Origin: Streptococcaceae bacterium ESL0729
GTDB taxonomy: Bacteria > Bacillota > Bacilli > Lactobacillales > Streptococcaceae
DNA length: 64,000 nt
Direction: 5' to 3'
Assembly: GCA_029391995.1 (NCBI GenBank)
Contig: CP113924.1
Span: forward strand, 651,001-715,000
In this document: positions 41,607-53,249 of the stretch, piece by piece
How positions within the stretch are numbered: position 1 is the stretch's first letter
Layout: the number at the start of each line of letters is the position of its first letter
Notes under the pieces: generated by a model
Seen by the model: the letters and a program-made list of their open reading frames with translations, nothing else
Told to the model about the DNA's origin: nothing
Database searches by the model: none
Translations under genes and position numbers: made by a program

Positions 41607-43829
41607 ATGGTAAAAATGATCGAACCAACAGCAGAAGAAATCAGAGACAAGAAAATTTATGCTGAATGGGGTCTGACTGATGAAGAATATCGCATGATTT
41701 CTGAGGATATCCTAAAACGTCTGCCAAATTACACAGAAACAGGTCTATTCTCTGTTATGTGGAGTGAGCACTGCTCTTATAAAAATTCTAAGCCAGTCCT
41801 AAGAAAATTCCCAACCTCAGGCCCTCAAGTACTTCAAGGTCCTGGTGAGGGAGCTGGGATTGTTGATATTGGTGATGGACAAGCTGTCGTTTTCAAGGCT
41901 GAAAGCCACAACCACCCATCAGCTGTTGAACCTTATGAGGGAGCAGCAACAGGTGTTGGTGGAATTATCCGCGACATCTTCTCAATGGGTGCTCGTCCTT
42001 TAGCCATCCTTGATTCCCTAAGATTTGGCGAACTTAACAATCCACGCACCAAGTATCTACTTGAAGAAGTAGTTGCAGGGATTTCAGGCTACGGAAACTG
42101 TATCGGAATTCCAACAGTTGGTGGGGAAGTAGCCTTTGATGAATGTTATGAAGGAAATCCTCTAGTTAATGCCATGTGTGTGGGCTTAATCGACCACAAG
42201 GACATCCAAAAAGGTCAAGCCAAGGGTGTTGGAAATTCAATCATGTATGTTGGAGCAAAAACGGGACGTGATGGCATTCACGGGGCAACATTTGCCTCTG
42301 AAGAATTTGTAGAAGGTGAAGAACAACAAAGGTCTGCTGTTCAAGTAGGTGACCCTTTTATGGAAAAACTTCTTCTTGAAGCCTGTCTTGAACTTATTTT
42401 AAATCATTCAGACATCCTAGTTGGTATCCAGGATATGGGAGCAGCTGGTCTTGTCTCATCAAGTTCTGAGATGGCCTCAAAAGCTGGAAGCGGTCTAAAA
42501 CTTTACCTGGATGATGTTCCCCAACGTGAAACAAACATGACTCCTTACGAGATGATGCTTTCAGAATCACAAGAAAGAATGCTTATCTGTGTTAAAAAAG
42601 GCCATGAAGCAGAAGTCGTTGAGCTCTTTAAATTATATGATTTAGATGCTGTAACCATTGGTCATGTAACAGACGACGGTCAATATCGCCTCTTCCACCA
42701 AGGAGTTGAAGTGGCAAACCTTCCAGTTGATGCCCTTGCAGAAGATGCACCAGAATACATGAAAGACAAGGTTGAGCCAGCCCGTATTAAGGAATTTGCT
42801 GGGCTTGAAAACTTCCTTCCTAAAGTTGAGGATGCTACAGCAACCCTAATTGAACTCCTCCAACAACCAACCATCGCCTCTAAAAAATCAATTTATGAGA
42901 CATATGACTCACAAGTTTTAACCAACACAGTTGTTAGACCTGGAAGTGATGCCGCAGTCATTCGTGTCCGTGGTACCCGTAAGGCTCTTGCTATGACAAC
43001 CGATTGTAATGCCCGTTACCTCTATCTCAATCCAGAGGTTGGCGGACAGATGGCAGTGGCCGAAGCAGCAAGGAATATCGTAGCCTCAGGCGGACAACCC
43101 CTTGCCATTACAGATTGTTTGAACTACGGATCTCCTGATAAGCCAGAGGGGTTCTGGGAGCTTTGGACATCTGCAGATGGAATCTCTGAAGCATGTAGGG
43201 TTCTTAACACACCAGTAATCTCAGGGAATGTTTCCATGTATAACGAAACAAATGGCCGTGCCATTTACCCAACTCCTGTAATCGGAATGGTTGGACTAAT
43301 TGAAGATGTGGACCATATCACAACTCAAGACTTTAAAGAAGCAGGTGACTTAATCTACCTACTTGGTCAAACTCAAGCTGACTTCAATGGATCTGAAATC
43401 CAAAAAATGCAGTTGGGCCGCATTGAAGGTAAATTAATGGACTTTGACCTGGCTCATGAAAAAGCCATGCAAGATTTAGTTCTTTCAGCCATCAAAGAGG
43501 GGCTTCTTGCCAGTGCCCATGACCTATCAGAAGGTGGACTTGCTGTTGGTCTGGTTGAATCAGCCTTTAAAAATGGTCTTGGTTTAGATGTTGAAGTTAA
43601 TATGCCAGCAAGGGATCTCTTCTCTGAAAGCCAGTCCCGCTTTGTTCTTTCAATCAAAGAAGAAAACAAGGCTAGGTTTGAAGCTCTAGTAGGAGATAAG
43701 GCAAGCTACCTTGGTCGTGTAACAGATAGTGGACAAATTAACATCAAGGCCTGTGATGACACAGTAGCACTAGCAAGTAAGACTGCTAAAAACCTATGGG
43801 AGGAAGCAATTCCATGTCTTATGAAGTAA
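41607..43829 (+). CDS. purL: FGAM synthase large subunit PurL
   Basis: Catalyses ATP-dependent amidation of FGAR in the PurSQL complex. The 740-residue size is that of the small (three-subunit) type. It has [14 protein letters not shown], the active-site A-E-S-H-N-H-P-S-A and V-G-G-I-I-R-D. ATG 41607 (G-G-A-A-A-G-G-T-G upstream) is preferred; the frame opens at 41586 inside purQ. The 3' end overlaps purF by 16 bp. Confidence 0.95.
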   Translation: MVKMIEPTAEEIRDKKIYAEWGLTDEEYRMISEDILKRLPNYTETGLFSVMWSEHCSYKNSKPVLRKFPTSGPQVLQGPGEGAGIVDIGDGQAVVFKAESHNHPSAVEPYEGAATGVGGIIRDIFSMGARPLAILDSLRFGELNNPRTKYLLEEVVAGISGYGNCIGIPTVGGEVAFDECYEGNPLVNAMCVGLIDHKDIQKGQAKGVGNSIMYVGAKTGRDGIHGATFASEEFVEGEEQQRSAVQVGDPFMEKLLLEACLELILNHSDILVGIQDMGAAGLVSSSSEMASKAGSGLKLYLDDVPQRETNMTPYEMMLSESQERMLICVKKGHEAEVVELFKLYDLDAVTIGHVTDDGQYRLFHQGVEVANLPVDALAEDAPEYMKDKVEPARIKEFAGLENFLPKVEDATATLIELLQQPTIASKKSIYETYDSQVLTNTVVRPGSDAAVIRVRGTRKALAMTTDCNARYLYLNPEVGGQMAVAEAARNIVASGGQPLAITDCLNYGSPDKPEGFWELWTSADGISEACRVLNTPVISGNVSMYNETNGRAIYPTPVIGMVGLIEDVDHITTQDFKEAGDLIYLLGQTQADFNGSEIQKMQLGRIEGKLMDFDLAHEKAMQDLVLSAIKEGLLASAHDLSEGGLAVGLVESAFKNGLGLDVEVNMPARDLFSESQSRFVLSIKEENKARFEALVGDKASYLGRVTDSGQINIKACDDTVALASKTAKNLWEEAIPCLMK

Positions 43830-45253
43830 AAAGTTTAAATGAAGAATGTGGAGTCTTCGGAGTATGGGGGCATGATGACGCAAGTCGCATCACCTACTTT
43901 GGCCTTCATAGCCTTCAACACAGGGGACAAGAAGGAGCAGGAATTGTCTCAAATGACCAAGGAAAATTACTTGGTTATAGAAATCTTGGCCTCCTGTCAG
44001 AAGTTTTTTCTGATGATAATACAATTGACCAACTAAGCGGTCAAAGTGCCATTGGTCATGTTCGCTATGCGACAGCTGGTAATGGGAGTGTCGACAACAT
44101 CCAACCCTTCCTCTTTAATTTTTATGATGGACAAGTAGCTCTTGCCCACAACGGAAACCTGACAAATGCCAAAAGTCTTCGCCGTAAACTTGAAGAGGTA
44201 GGAGCAATCTTTCACTCAAATTCTGATACAGAGATTTTAATGCATCTAATCAGACTGTCTCAAGCAGAAAGCTTCCTGGGTAAACTTAAGGAGTCATTAA
44301 ATACAGTTAAGGGAGGCTTTGCCTATGTTCTTCTGACTGATGACGCCCTTTATGCAGCCCTAGATCCAAATGGTTTTAGACCCCTATCAATTGGTCAAAT
44401 GAAGAGTGGTGCCTATGTGGTAGCCTCTGAAACTTGTGCCCTTGATTCAGTTGGTGCTGACTTTGTAAGGCATGTCAATCCAGGTGAGGTTATCATCATT
44501 AATGACCAAGGAATCACCATCGACAGCTTCACAGATGAGGTAAATCCATCAATCTGCTCGATGGAGTATATCTACTTTGCACGGCCTGACTCAAATATTG
44601 CAGGTGTCAATGTCCACACTGCCCGTAAAAATATGGGACGGGCCTTGGCTCGTGAGGCTTATGTCGATGCAGACATGGTTATCGGTGTTCCAAACTCTTC
44701 TCTTTCTGCGGCTAGTGGATATGCTGAGGAATCTGGTATTTCCTACGAGCTTGGTCTGGTTAAAAATCAATATGTAGCCAGAACCTTTATTCAACCGACT
44801 CAGGAATTACGCGAGCAGGGTGTTCGTATGAAACTTTCTGCTGTGCGTGGAGTTGTTGAAGGTAAGAGGGTCATCATGGTTGATGACTCAATTGTCCGCG
44901 GGACTACATCAGGTAGGATTGTAAAACTTCTTAAAGAAGCTGGAGCCAAAGAGGTTCACGTGAGGATTGCTTCTCCCCCTCTTAAATACCCATGCTTCTA
45001 CGGAATCGACATTCAGTCTCGTCATGAATTAATTGCAGCCAATCACAGCATTGAAGAAATTCGTGAGTATATTGGGGCAGATTCACTTAGCTTTTTAAGT
45101 GTTGACGGTGTAGTCGAATCAGTAGGACTTGACTATGATGCTCCTTACGGGGGATTATGTATGGCTTACTTTAATGGTGATTTCCCAACTCCCTTGTATG
45201 ATTACGAGGAAGAATATGAAAAGTCACTTGAAGAAACAACGAAATTTTTCTAG
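43814..45253 (+). CDS. purF: Amidophosphoribosyltransferase
   Basis: PurF makes phosphoribosylamine from PRPP and glutamine, the first committed step. In the 479-residue product the short propeptide [11 protein letters not shown] precedes nucleophile Cys12 (E-C-G-V-F-G-V). The C-terminal phosphoribosyltransferase loop is [13 protein letters not shown]. Four-Cys residues for an Fe-S cluster cannot be confirmed by eye. ATG 43814 follows GGGAGGAAG and overlaps the purL end. Confidence 0.94.
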   Translation: MSYEVKSLNEECGVFGVWGHDDASRITYFGLHSLQHRGQEGAGIVSNDQGKLLGYRNLGLLSEVFSDDNTIDQLSGQSAIGHVRYATAGNGSVDNIQPFLFNFYDGQVALAHNGNLTNAKSLRRKLEEVGAIFHSNSDTEILMHLIRLSQAESFLGKLKESLNTVKGGFAYVLLTDDALYAALDPNGFRPLSIGQMKSGAYVVASETCALDSVGADFVRHVNPGEVIIINDQGITIDSFTDEVNPSICSMEYIYFARPDSNIAGVNVHTARKNMGRALAREAYVDADMVIGVPNSSLSAASGYAEESGISYELGLVKNQYVARTFIQPTQELREQGVRMKLSAVRGVVEGKRVIMVDDSIVRGTTSGRIVKLLKEAGAKEVHVRIASPPLKYPCFYGIDIQSRHELIAANHSIEEIREYIGADSLSFLSVDGVVESVGLDYDAPYGGLCMAYFNGDFPTPLYDYEEEYEKSLEETTKFF

Positions 45254-45262
45254 GAGGAAATC

Positions 45263-46309
45263 ATGGCAAATGAATATGCAAAAGCTGGCGTCGATGTCGA
45301 AGCTGGTTATGAGGTAGTTGAGCGTATTAAAAAACACGCAAAACGTACAGAACGTAAGGGTGTTATGGGAGCTCTTGGTGGTTTTGGTGGCTGCTTTGAC
45401 TTAAGCCAGTACGAGCTTAAGGAACCTGTCCTTGTTTCAGGTACAGACGGAGTTGGTACCAAGTTAATGCTTGCCATTAAAGAAGATAGGCATGACACTA
45501 TTGGTATCGACTGTGTTGCCATGTGTGTTAATGACATCGTAGCCCAGGGGGCAGAACCCCTTTACTTCCTCGACTATATTGCTACAGGAAAAAATGTTCC
45601 TGAACGCTTAGAGCAGGTTGTTGCTGGAGTAAGCCAAGGTTGTCTTCAAGCTGGTGCTGCCTTAATTGGTGGGGAAACAGCTGAAATGCCTGGTATGTAT
45701 GATGTAGACGACTATGATCTAGCAGGTTTTGCGGTCGGTATTGCTGAGAAGAGCCAACTAGTAACTGGTGAAAAAATCAAGGAAGGACATGTCCTTTTAG
45801 GTCTTCCTTCAAGCGGAATCCATTCAAATGGTTATTCCCTAGTTCGTAAGGTTTTCTTCCAGTCTAACAATTTTTCAGGCACTAGCCTTCTACCTGAACT
45901 TGATGGTCAAAAGCTGGCTGATGCCCTACTTGAACCAACAAAAATCTATGTGGAAGAGCTACTACCTCTTGTAAAAAATAATCTGGTTGATGGAATCTCT
46001 CACATCACAGGTGGTGGTTTCCTTGAAAACATTCCGCGGATGCTACCTGACAATCTAGCTGCTCAAATTGAACTTGGTTCATGGCCAGTCCTTAATATTT
46101 TCAAAGCCCTTGAAAAATATGGTCAAATTCCACCAATGGAAATGTATGAAATCTTTAATATGGGACTTGGAATGGTCCTTGCAGTTGATCCGTCAAAACT
46201 TGAAGCAGTTAAGGAACAACTAGCTATGATTAATGCACCCTTCTATCAAATTGGATCAGTTACTGAAAAAGTTGACCAGGCAGTTGTTTTCTTAGGAGAT
46301 GAGGCATGA
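45263..46309 (+). CDS. purM: Phosphoribosylformylglycinamidine cyclo-ligase (AIR synthase)
   Basis: Closes the imidazole ring of FGAM to AIR with ATP. The 348-residue product has [19 protein letters not shown] and G-G-E-T-A-E-M-P-G, all typical. AGGAGG upstream of ATG 45263. Its stop overlaps the purN start (ATGA). Confidence 0.95.
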   Translation: MANEYAKAGVDVEAGYEVVERIKKHAKRTERKGVMGALGGFGGCFDLSQYELKEPVLVSGTDGVGTKLMLAIKEDRHDTIGIDCVAMCVNDIVAQGAEPLYFLDYIATGKNVPERLEQVVAGVSQGCLQAGAALIGGETAEMPGMYDVDDYDLAGFAVGIAEKSQLVTGEKIKEGHVLLGLPSSGIHSNGYSLVRKVFFQSNNFSGTSLLPELDGQKLADALLEPTKIYVEELLPLVKNNLVDGISHITGGGFLENIPRMLPDNLAAQIELGSWPVLNIFKALEKYGQIPPMEMYEIFNMGLGMVLAVDPSKLEAVKEQLAMINAPFYQIGSVTEKVDQAVVFLGDEA

Positions 46310-46875
46310 GGGTTGCTGTATTAGCTTCTGGAAGCGGAAGTAATTTTGAAGCTATTGCCCAGGCTGTAGAGGCAGGAAGGCTTGACTGCAATCTTGCCCT
46401 TGTCTTCTCAGATAAAAAAGATGCCTATGTCCATGAAAGAGCCAAAAAGTTTGGGATTGAATCCCTTAGTTTTTCGCCCAAAGACTTTGCCTCAAAAGCC
46501 GATTACGAAGCAGAACTTTTGACCCTTTTAAAAAACAAGGAAATTGATCTATTAATTTTAGCAGGTTACATGCGTCTGATTGGAAGGGACATTTTAGAAG
46601 CCTTCCCTAATAAAATAATCAACATCCATCCATCACTTCTACCAGCCTTCCCTGGCCTTCATGGTATCCGTGATGCCTATGACTACGGAGTTAAATATAC
46701 TGGTGTTACAGTTCATTATATTGACGCTGGAATTGACACAGGGGCCATCATTGATCAGGCTGTTGTTGAAATTAAAGAAGATGATACCCTAGAGAGTTTG
46801 GAAAACCGCATTCATCAAATTGAACATATTTTATATCCCCAAACCCTCGAAAAATTAATCAATAACAACAAATAA
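46306..46875 (+). CDS. purN: Phosphoribosylglycinamide formyltransferase
   Basis: Transfers a formyl group from 10-formyl-THF to GAR. The 189-residue product has the N-terminal L-A-S-G-S-G-S-N-F, the catalytic segment [10 protein letters not shown] with Asn/His, and D-T-G-A-I-I-D-Q with Asp. It starts in a 4-bp overlap with purM, so translation is coupled. Confidence 0.94.
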   Translation: MRVAVLASGSGSNFEAIAQAVEAGRLDCNLALVFSDKKDAYVHERAKKFGIESLSFSPKDFASKADYEAELLTLLKNKEIDLLILAGYMRLIGRDILEAFPNKIINIHPSLLPAFPGLHGIRDAYDYGVKYTGVTVHYIDAGIDTGAIIDQAVVEIKEDDTLESLENRIHQIEHILYPQTLEKLINNNK

Positions 46876-46885
46876 GGAGAATATT

Positions 46886-48430
46886 TTGTCTAAAAGAGCA
46901 CTAATTAGCGTATCTGATAAAGCTGGTATTGTAGAATTTGCCAAGAAACTTGCAAGCCTTGATTTTGAAATCATCTCAACTGGTGGAACAAAAAAAGCAC
47001 TCGATGAGGCTGGTCTAGCAACTATTGCCATCGATACGGTGACAGAATTTCCAGAAATGATGGATGGTCGTGTAAAAACCCTTCACCCTAAAATTCATGG
47101 GGGTCTTCTTGCAAGAAGAGATGATGAAAACCACCTCAAGGCCATGGAAGAAAATGATATCCAGGCCATTGACCTGGTTGTTGTTAATCTTTATCCTTTC
47201 AAGGAAACCATCCTCAAAGAGGGAGTTACAGAGGCAGAAGCCATTGAAAACATTGATATCGGTGGGCCAAGCATGATCCGCTCAGCTGCTAAAAATAGCC
47301 AGGACGTAACTGTCTTAGTCGATCCTGTTGATTATGAAAAAGTTTTAGAAGAACTTGCAAAAGAAGGTGCAACAAGCCTTTCAACTAGGAAGAAGCTAGC
47401 AGCCAAGGCATTTAGACATACTGCGGCATACGACGCTTTAATTGCAGGTTATTTGACTGAAAAAGTTGGTCTTGAAAGACCTGAAAAATTAACTTTGACC
47501 TATGATTTAAAAGAATCATTAAGGTACGGGGAAAACAGCCACCAAAGGGCAGCCTTTTATGAAAATCCCCTTCCGGTAGCCTACTCAATTGCCCAAGCTA
47601 AACAACTCCACGGAAAAAAACTTTCATATAATAATATCAAGGATGCGGATGCTGCCATCAAAATTTCTCGTGAATATACAAAACCTACAGTCGTAGCCTT
47701 AAAACACATGAACCCTTGCGGAATTGGAACAGCCTGTGACATTGATACTGCCTTTGATCTAGCCTATGATGCAGACCCACTTTCAATCTTCGGCGGAATC
47801 ATTGTCTTAAACCGTGAGGTTGATAGTGTAACAGCTGAAAAAATGAGCAAAATCTTCCTTGAGATTATCATTGCACCAAGCTTTAGCCAAGCAGCCCTTG
47901 AGATTTTAAGTCGTAAGAAGAATATCCGCCTGTTAACCCTTGATTTTTCAAGCACTAAAACAAGTGATAGGGAGACCGTCTCTGTCTTAGGTGGCCTTTT
48001 GATTCAGGACCAAGACTTGCCAGAAAGTGACCTCGTTCAAAATTGGCATGTCGTTACTGACCGTAAACCAACCAATGAAGAGCTTGAAGCCCTTGAATTT
48101 GCTTGGAATGCTGTTAAGCATGTTAAATCAAATGCCATTTTACTTGCTAGTAAGGAGCAAACAGTAGGTATCGGTGCAGGTCAAATGAACCGTGTTGGTT
48201 CAGTTAAAATCGCTGTTGAACAAGCCCAAGAAAGCGGTAAGCTTGAAGGAGCAGTTCTTGCAAGTGATGCCTTCTTCCCCATGGATGACTCAGTTGAATT
48301 TGCCGGTGAAAATGGCATTAAAGCCATTATTCAACCAGGAGGATCAATTAAGGACCAGGATTCCATTGATATGGCTAACAAATACGGCATTGCCATGATC
48401 TTTACTGACGTTCGTCATTTTAGACATTAA
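46886..48430 (+). CDS. purH: Bifunctional AICAR formyltransferase / IMP cyclohydrolase
   Basis: Last two steps to IMP. The 514-residue protein starts at TTG 46886 (AAGGAG). The N-terminal MGS-like cyclohydrolase domain has S-T-G-G-T and the [13 protein letters not shown] motif; the C-terminal transformylase domain has [12 protein letters not shown] and G-A-G-Q-M-N-R-V. Confidence 0.95.
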   Translation: MSKRALISVSDKAGIVEFAKKLASLDFEIISTGGTKKALDEAGLATIAIDTVTEFPEMMDGRVKTLHPKIHGGLLARRDDENHLKAMEENDIQAIDLVVVNLYPFKETILKEGVTEAEAIENIDIGGPSMIRSAAKNSQDVTVLVDPVDYEKVLEELAKEGATSLSTRKKLAAKAFRHTAAYDALIAGYLTEKVGLERPEKLTLTYDLKESLRYGENSHQRAAFYENPLPVAYSIAQAKQLHGKKLSYNNIKDADAAIKISREYTKPTVVALKHMNPCGIGTACDIDTAFDLAYDADPLSIFGGIIVLNREVDSVTAEKMSKIFLEIIIAPSFSQAALEILSRKKNIRLLTLDFSSTKTSDRETVSVLGGLLIQDQDLPESDLVQNWHVVTDRKPTNEELEALEFAWNAVKHVKSNAILLASKEQTVGIGAGQMNRVGSVKIAVEQAQESGKLEGAVLASDAFFPMDDSVEFAGENGIKAIIQPGGSIKDQDSIDMANKYGIAMIFTDVRHFRH

Positions 48431-48443
48431 GAAGGAGTTAGCT

Positions 48444-49709
48444 TTGAAGTTACTAGTAATTGGAAGCGGTGGTCGTGAACACGCCCTTGCTAAAAAATTT
48501 TTAGAAGATGATAAGGTCACTCAGGTTTTTTGTGCCAAGGGTAACCCCGGTATGAAAAAAGACGGAATTACTCTTGTTGATATTCCAGAAGATGACCACT
48601 CAAGCTTAATCGCCTTTGCTCAAAAAAATGATGTAGCATGGACCTTTGTAGGGCCAGAAATCCCGCTTGCAAATGGAATTGTTGATGATTTTCAGCAGGC
48701 AGGACTTAAGATTTTTGGGCCAGATAAGGCGGCAGCTCAGATTGAAGGGTCTAAGGACTTTGCCAAGAAACTCATGGACAACTACAAGATTCCAACAGCA
48801 GCCTATGCGACCTTTACAGACCTTGATCAGGCCAAGAAATACGTCGAGGAAAAGGGTGCCCCAATTGTAATTAAGGCAGATGGGCTTGCAGCTGGTAAAG
48901 GTGTTGTTGTTGCCTTGGATATGGCAACGGCCCTAGAGGCTCTTGAAGACATGCTTGAAGGTAATAAATTTGGGCAATCAGGATCTAAGGTTGTCGTTGA
49001 AGACTTCCTTGAAGGAGAAGAGTTCTCCCTACTAGCCTTTGTCAGAAATGAGAAGGTTTATCCCATGGTTATCTCTCAAGACCACAAAAGAGCCTATGAT
49101 GGTGATCTAGGACCTAATACTGGCGGGATGGGAGCCTACTCACCAGTGCCCCAGATTTCTAAGGAGACTGTTGATCTTGCCATTAAAGAAGTCCTTCTTC
49201 CTGCCGCCTCTGGCATGGTGGCTAATGGCACGCCCTTTACTGGTATCTTGTATGCAGGACTTATTGCAAGCCAAGACGGCCCTAAGGTCATTGAATTTAA
49301 TGCCCGCTTTGGTGACCCCGAAACCCAAGTAGTCCTTCCAAGGCTTGAAAGTAGCCTGGTTGATATTATCACTAATCTTTTGGCCGACAAGGAACCTCTT
49401 TTGGCTTGGAATAATCAAGTGACCCTGGGTGTAGTTCTTGCAGCCGAAGGATATCCTGGGACTCACAAGAAAGGAATGATTCTTCCTGACTTTAAGTCTG
49501 ATTCTGTTAATGTTTATTATGCAGGTGTTGCTGAGAATCAGGCAGGGAAACTTACTGCAAATGGTGGACGAATTCTTCTCTTACAAGCCTCAGGAGAAAG
49601 TCTTGAAGAAGCTCAGGCTGAGATTTATGGCCTACTAGCAGAAACTCCACTAGAGCACATGTTTTACCGTAAGGATATTGGCTTTAAGGCACAAGCCAAG
49701 AATTTATAA
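48444..49709 (+). CDS. purD: Phosphoribosylamine-glycine ligase (GAR synthetase)
   Basis: Joins glycine to phosphoribosylamine with ATP. The 421-residue ATP-grasp enzyme begins at TTG 48444 (AAGGAG) with L-V-I-G-S-G-G-R-E-H-A-L, and has K-A-D-G-L-A-A-G-K-G-V and F-N-A-R-F-G-D-P-E-T-Q. Last gene of the purine operon; a terminator follows. Confidence 0.95.
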   Translation: MKLLVIGSGGREHALAKKFLEDDKVTQVFCAKGNPGMKKDGITLVDIPEDDHSSLIAFAQKNDVAWTFVGPEIPLANGIVDDFQQAGLKIFGPDKAAAQIEGSKDFAKKLMDNYKIPTAAYATFTDLDQAKKYVEEKGAPIVIKADGLAAGKGVVVALDMATALEALEDMLEGNKFGQSGSKVVVEDFLEGEEFSLLAFVRNEKVYPMVISQDHKRAYDGDLGPNTGGMGAYSPVPQISKETVDLAIKEVLLPAASGMVANGTPFTGILYAGLIASQDGPKVIEFNARFGDPETQVVLPRLESSLVDIITNLLADKEPLLAWNNQVTLGVVLAAEGYPGTHKKGMILPDFKSDSVNVYYAGVAENQAGKLTANGGRILLLQASGESLEEAQAEIYGLLAETPLEHMFYRKDIGFKAQAKNL

Positions 49710-49712
49710 GCT

Positions 49713-49756
49713 TAAAAGCCATAAGGGAGTAGTTAGTATCCCTTGTGGCTTTTATT
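49713..49756 (+). terminator. Terminator of the purine operon
   Basis: AAAGCCATAAGGGA pairs with TCCCTTGTGGCTTTTA (10-nt loop). Confidence 0.82.
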
Positions 49757-49793
49757 ATGGTCTTTATTAATTCCAAGGCTAGATTTCCCAGGT

Positions 49794-49836
49794 TTTACAT
49801 TGGACACCAAAGGTGTATAATATAACTACTATATTA
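49794..49836 (+). promoter_or_regulatory. Promoter and inverted-repeat operator of the CzrA-like gene
   Basis: TTTACA (49794-49799), 16 bp, TATAAT (49816-49821). TAATATA (49818-49824), ACTAC, TATATTA (49830-49836) is a perfect 7-bp inverted repeat overlapping the -10 box. ACACC-AAA-GGTGT (49804-49816) is a second palindrome within the spacer. Either could be the autoregulatory site. Confidence 0.55.
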
Positions 49837-49862
49837 GAGAACTTTTAAGAATGGAGGTTCGT

Positions 49863-50171
49863 ATGTCTGAGGCAAAAAAAATTAATGCAAAAACGCTTGA
49901 AGAGGCCAATAAAATATTTAAGTTGATGGGTAATCCCATTCGTTTGCAGATTCTTCACCTTCTTTCCCAGCAGGAACTTAATGTTGGAAAGATTGGTTCA
50001 ATCCTAGGCCTTGAACAGTCGGCTGTGTCCCATCAATTGTCGCTTCTTAAGGAGGAGCAATTGGTCAGCTCAAAGAGAGAGGGAAAATCAGTCTACTATC
50101 AACTAGATGATAAGCATGTAGCCCATGTTATTAATGATACCATTGAACACGTTGAGCATATGTCCAAATAA
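49863..50171 (+). CDS. czrA: ArsR/SmtB-family metal-sensing repressor with a CzrA-type site
   Basis: A 102-residue winged-helix repressor. The recognition region is L-G-L-E-Q-S-A-V-S-H-Q-L-S-L-L. In the C-terminal alpha5 helix D83-x-H85 and H96-x-x-H99 have exactly the spacing of the Zn(II)/Co(II) site of CzrA (D84, H86, H97, H100), so it should release DNA when zinc rises. ATG 49863 with GGAGG upstream. No exporter gene is adjacent; the P-type ATPase at 31080 is a possible target elsewhere in the window. Confidence 0.8.
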   Translation: MSEAKKINAKTLEEANKIFKLMGNPIRLQILHLLSQQELNVGKIGSILGLEQSAVSHQLSLLKEEQLVSSKREGKSVYYQLDDKHVAHVINDTIEHVEHMSK

Positions 50172-50209
50172 AAGAACCCATCCTTTCTTTAAAAAGGGGA
50201 TGGGTTTTA
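50170..50209. terminator. Terminator between czrA and coaA (convergent)
   Basis: AACCCATCC pairs with GGGATGGGTT, followed by TTATAA; usable by the plus-strand gene. Confidence 0.7.
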
Positions 50210-50216
50210 TAATTGT

Positions 50217-51140
50217 CTAGTATTTTTTAAGGTAGATGGTGTCAATGAAGTGGTTAGATGACTTATGAAGGATCACATCAGCTCGATTTCTTGTGGGTCT
50301 AATATAATTCCTCAAGTTGACGAGATTTACTTCCTGCCAGGTGCTTTTGGCCAAGTCTTCTGCTTTTTCTCTGGGCCACTTGGCAAACTGGTGGTAGTAG
50401 TTCTTGGAATCGTTTTTGGCAAGCTCTAGGAGGCTGTTGAAACGTTCCAAATACCAATCTTCAATATCTTCTTCATCAGCGTCAACATAGATTGAAAAAT
50501 CAAAGAAGTCAGACATGTAGAGGAGATCATTTTGCTGATTCTGAAAGACATTAATCCCCTCTAAAATCAAGATATCAGGTTTTTCAAGGACAAGCCTTTG
50601 ATCAGGGATAATATCATAAATTTCATGCGAATAAAGGGGGACTGAAACTGATTTTTTCCCACTTTTTATGTCATATAAAAAATTAAGGATGGCTTCCATA
50701 TCGTAAGATTCTGGAAATCCCTTGCGGTGCATGAGCTTGTTTTCCTTGAGGTAGGCATTGGGGTACAAAAAACCATCAGTTGTCACAAGGTCAACCTTGG
50801 TGTTTTTAAAAACCCGGGCCAAGAGAGTCTGCATTAGCCTTGCTGTGGTGCTCTTACCGACAGCAACACTTCCTGATATTCCAATAATCAGGGTGGGAGT
50901 TTCATTTATCTTTTGGAGGAAGAGCCCTTTTGAGAAGGTCATATCATCCAGGTTCTTTCGGTAGATACGTAAAAGATGAACCAGGGGATGGTAGACATCA
51001 ACTACATCCTGCATATTTATGCGGTCATTTAGGGAGCGAATGCTTTCAAGTTCTGCCTCAGTTAGTTTAGGAATGCTCTTCTTATACAAGTCTTGCCAGT
51101 CTTTACGGTCAATTCGGTCAAAATTAATAAATTCTCTCAT
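50217..51140 (-). CDS. coaA: Pantothenate kinase, type I
   Basis: First step of coenzyme A synthesis: phosphorylates pantothenate. The 307-residue protein has the P-loop G-I-S-G-S-V-A-V-G-K-S-T, T-T-D-G-F-L-Y-P-N, G-F-P-E-S-Y-D and L-E-G-I-N-V as in bacterial CoaA. ATG 51140 is chosen for a length matching the family; the frame extends seven codons upstream. GGAAAG lies just before it. Monocistronic. Confidence 0.92.
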   Translation of the reverse strand: MREFINFDRIDRKDWQDLYKKSIPKLTEAELESIRSLNDRINMQDVVDVYHPLVHLLRIYRKNLDDMTFSKGLFLQKINETPTLIIGISGSVAVGKSTTARLMQTLLARVFKNTKVDLVTTDGFLYPNAYLKENKLMHRKGFPESYDMEAILNFLYDIKSGKKSVSVPLYSHEIYDIIPDQRLVLEKPDILILEGINVFQNQQNDLLYMSDFFDFSIYVDADEEDIEDWYLERFNSLLELAKNDSKNYYHQFAKWPREKAEDLAKSTWQEVNLVNLRNYIRPTRNRADVILHKSSNHFIDTIYLKKY

Positions 51141-51375
51141 ATCTTTCCAATAATACCACAAAAAACGGTTACATGTTAAATAATATGTTAGAAATGTGTT
51201 AGAATAGATGAGTGTTATTTGCTTTAGGATATGGCTAGATTAGTGGATTTTTTGGTGGTTTTTTATAAATTGTGAACCTGCTAAACTTATCTTAACTACT
51301 AGCTAGATTTATAATGGGCAAATGCAGGTAGCTAGATTTAAGCCTAGCTAAAAAAAGAGAAAGAGGTTGAAGTAG

Positions 51376-51969
51376 TTGGCTAAAATGTACTTTGATGAAA
51401 ATCCAGATGCCAAGCATGACATTCATGAGTTGAAGGTAACTTTACTAGATGTACCCATGTCATTTTTGACTGATAGTGGTGTTTTTAGTAAGACACAGAT
51501 TGACTTTGGTAGTCGTGTCCTCCTTGACAATGTTTCCATGGAGGAGGGAAGTAGCCTGCTTGATGTAGGTTGTGGTTACGGGCCAATTGGCCTGACCCTT
51601 GCAAAAAAATACGGGGTAAATCCAACTTTAATTGATGTTAATGAGCGTGCCTTGGGTCTTGCCCAAAAAAATGCTGCAAGTAATCAAATCAAGGCTCAAA
51701 TCCTTAAGTCTGATGTCTACCAAGGAGTTTTGGGAGAAAAATTTAATCACATCGTTAGTAATCCACCCATTCGGGCAGGAAAAGCGGTGGTTCATTCAGT
51801 CCTAACAGGAGCCTATGACCATCTGAACCCTGGTGGTGATCTTGTAATTGTCATCCAGAAAAAACAAGGAGCTCCGTCAGCTCAGAAGAAAATGGAGGAA
51901 ACCTTTGGTAATGTTGAGGTTGTTGCCAAGGAAAAAGGATACTTTATCTTAAGGAGTGTAAAAGAATGA
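51376..51969 (+). CDS. Class I SAM-dependent methyltransferase, RsmC-like
   Basis: A 197-residue methyltransferase. SAM motif I is L-L-D-V-G-C-G-Y-G-P-I-G, and the catalytic motif V-S-N-P-P-I-R-A-G-K marks guanine-N2/RsmC-type enzymes of 16S rRNA. TTG 51376 has GAGG nine bases upstream. It is the first gene of the pdp-deoC-cdd operon and overlaps pdp by four bases (ATGA), a linkage common in streptococci. Confidence 0.82.
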   Translation: MAKMYFDENPDAKHDIHELKVTLLDVPMSFLTDSGVFSKTQIDFGSRVLLDNVSMEEGSSLLDVGCGYGPIGLTLAKKYGVNPTLIDVNERALGLAQKNAASNQIKAQILKSDVYQGVLGEKFNHIVSNPPIRAGKAVVHSVLTGAYDHLNPGGDLVIVIQKKQGAPSAQKKMEETFGNVEVVAKEKGYFILRSVKE

Positions 51970-53249
51970 CTTATAGGATGATTGATCTTATTCAGAAAAA
52001 AAGGGATGGATATGCTCTTGATCAAGCTGAAATCTACTGGTTGGTAGATAATTACGCCAAGGGTGTTGTTCCTGACTATCAAATGTCGGCTCTTGCCATG
52101 GCTATTTATTTTCAGGGTATGACTACAGATGAAACCCATCATTTAACCATGGCCATGGTTGATAGCGGTAAGCAGATTGACCTTTCTTCCATTGAGGGAG
52201 TCAAGGTTGACAAGCACTCAACAGGTGGAGTTGGGGACAAGGTGAGTATCATCTTAGGCCCTCTTGTGGCAAGTTTTGACGTTCCTGTTGCTAAGATGAG
52301 CGGGCGTGGTCTTGGTCATACTGGTGGTACCATTGATAAGCTTGAGTCAATTACAGGCTTTGAGACTGAACTTCCTGAGGAGCGTTTTATTAGCCAGGTT
52401 CAAGATATCAATCTTGCCATTATTTCCCAGTCAGATGAATTGGTTAAGGCTGATAAATTACTTTATGCCCTGCGAGATGTGACGGCAACGGTTGATATTA
52501 TACCCTTGATTGCAAGTTCTATCATGAGTAAGAAGATTGCGGCAGGAGCTGATGCCATCCTACTTGATGTGACAGTTGGAGATGGAGCCTTCATGAAGAA
52601 TCTTTCTGATGCTGAAACTCTTGCAAGAACCATGGTTGATCTTGGTAAGGCTGTTGGGCGTGATACAGTAGCTGTCTTGACTGATATGAGGGAGCCTTTG
52701 GGTTATACGATTGGTAATAAGCTTGAGATACTTGAAGCTATTGAGGTCATGGAAGGGCGTGGTAGTAAGGAATTAACTGACTTTATCTGCCAACTGGCTA
52801 AGATTATGCTTGCCCTTTCAGGACTTGAGAAGACTGAGCAAGAAATTCATGACCATCTGGTTAATGGAGCTGCCCTTAAAAAATTCGATGAATTTATAAG
52901 AGCCCAAGCTGGTGACCTTATAGACAGTAGAAAGCTTAATAAAACGAAGTATTCTTACGACTTTAAGGCGGATCATGCAGGATTCATTGAAGAACTTCCA
53001 GCAGATATTTTAGGTCGTTTGGCCATGAAGGCTGGAGCAGGGCGTGCGACAAAGGCTGATAAGATTGACATGGATGCAGGAATTGTCCTTAAAAAGAAAA
53101 TTGGCCATGCAGTAGAGGTGGGTGACATAGTCTTCACTATCTACTATAATAATAATCTGGCCCAATCTGATATTGAAGCCGTTCGTCCATCAATTAAGAT
53201 TGGCCCTAATAAAAAAGAAATAAAAGAAATTTTGGAGATTATCAAGTAA
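51966..53249 (+). CDS. pdp: Pyrimidine-nucleoside phosphorylase
   Basis: Splits uridine, thymidine and deoxyuridine with phosphate. The 427-residue protein has the signature [16 protein letters not shown], the phosphate-binding [10 protein letters not shown], and a C-terminal domain with [16 protein letters not shown] precedes ATG 51966. It feeds deoxyribose-1-phosphate towards DeoC, whose gene starts on the last base of the stop codon. Confidence 0.92.
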   Translation: MTYRMIDLIQKKRDGYALDQAEIYWLVDNYAKGVVPDYQMSALAMAIYFQGMTTDETHHLTMAMVDSGKQIDLSSIEGVKVDKHSTGGVGDKVSIILGPLVASFDVPVAKMSGRGLGHTGGTIDKLESITGFETELPEERFISQVQDINLAIISQSDELVKADKLLYALRDVTATVDIIPLIASSIMSKKIAAGADAILLDVTVGDGAFMKNLSDAETLARTMVDLGKAVGRDTVAVLTDMREPLGYTIGNKLEILEAIEVMEGRGSKELTDFICQLAKIMLALSGLEKTEQEIHDHLVNGAALKKFDEFIRAQAGDLIDSRKLNKTKYSYDFKADHAGFIEELPADILGRLAMKAGAGRATKADKIDMDAGIVLKKKIGHAVEVGDIVFTIYYNNNLAQSDIEAVRPSIKIGPNKKEIKEILEIIK

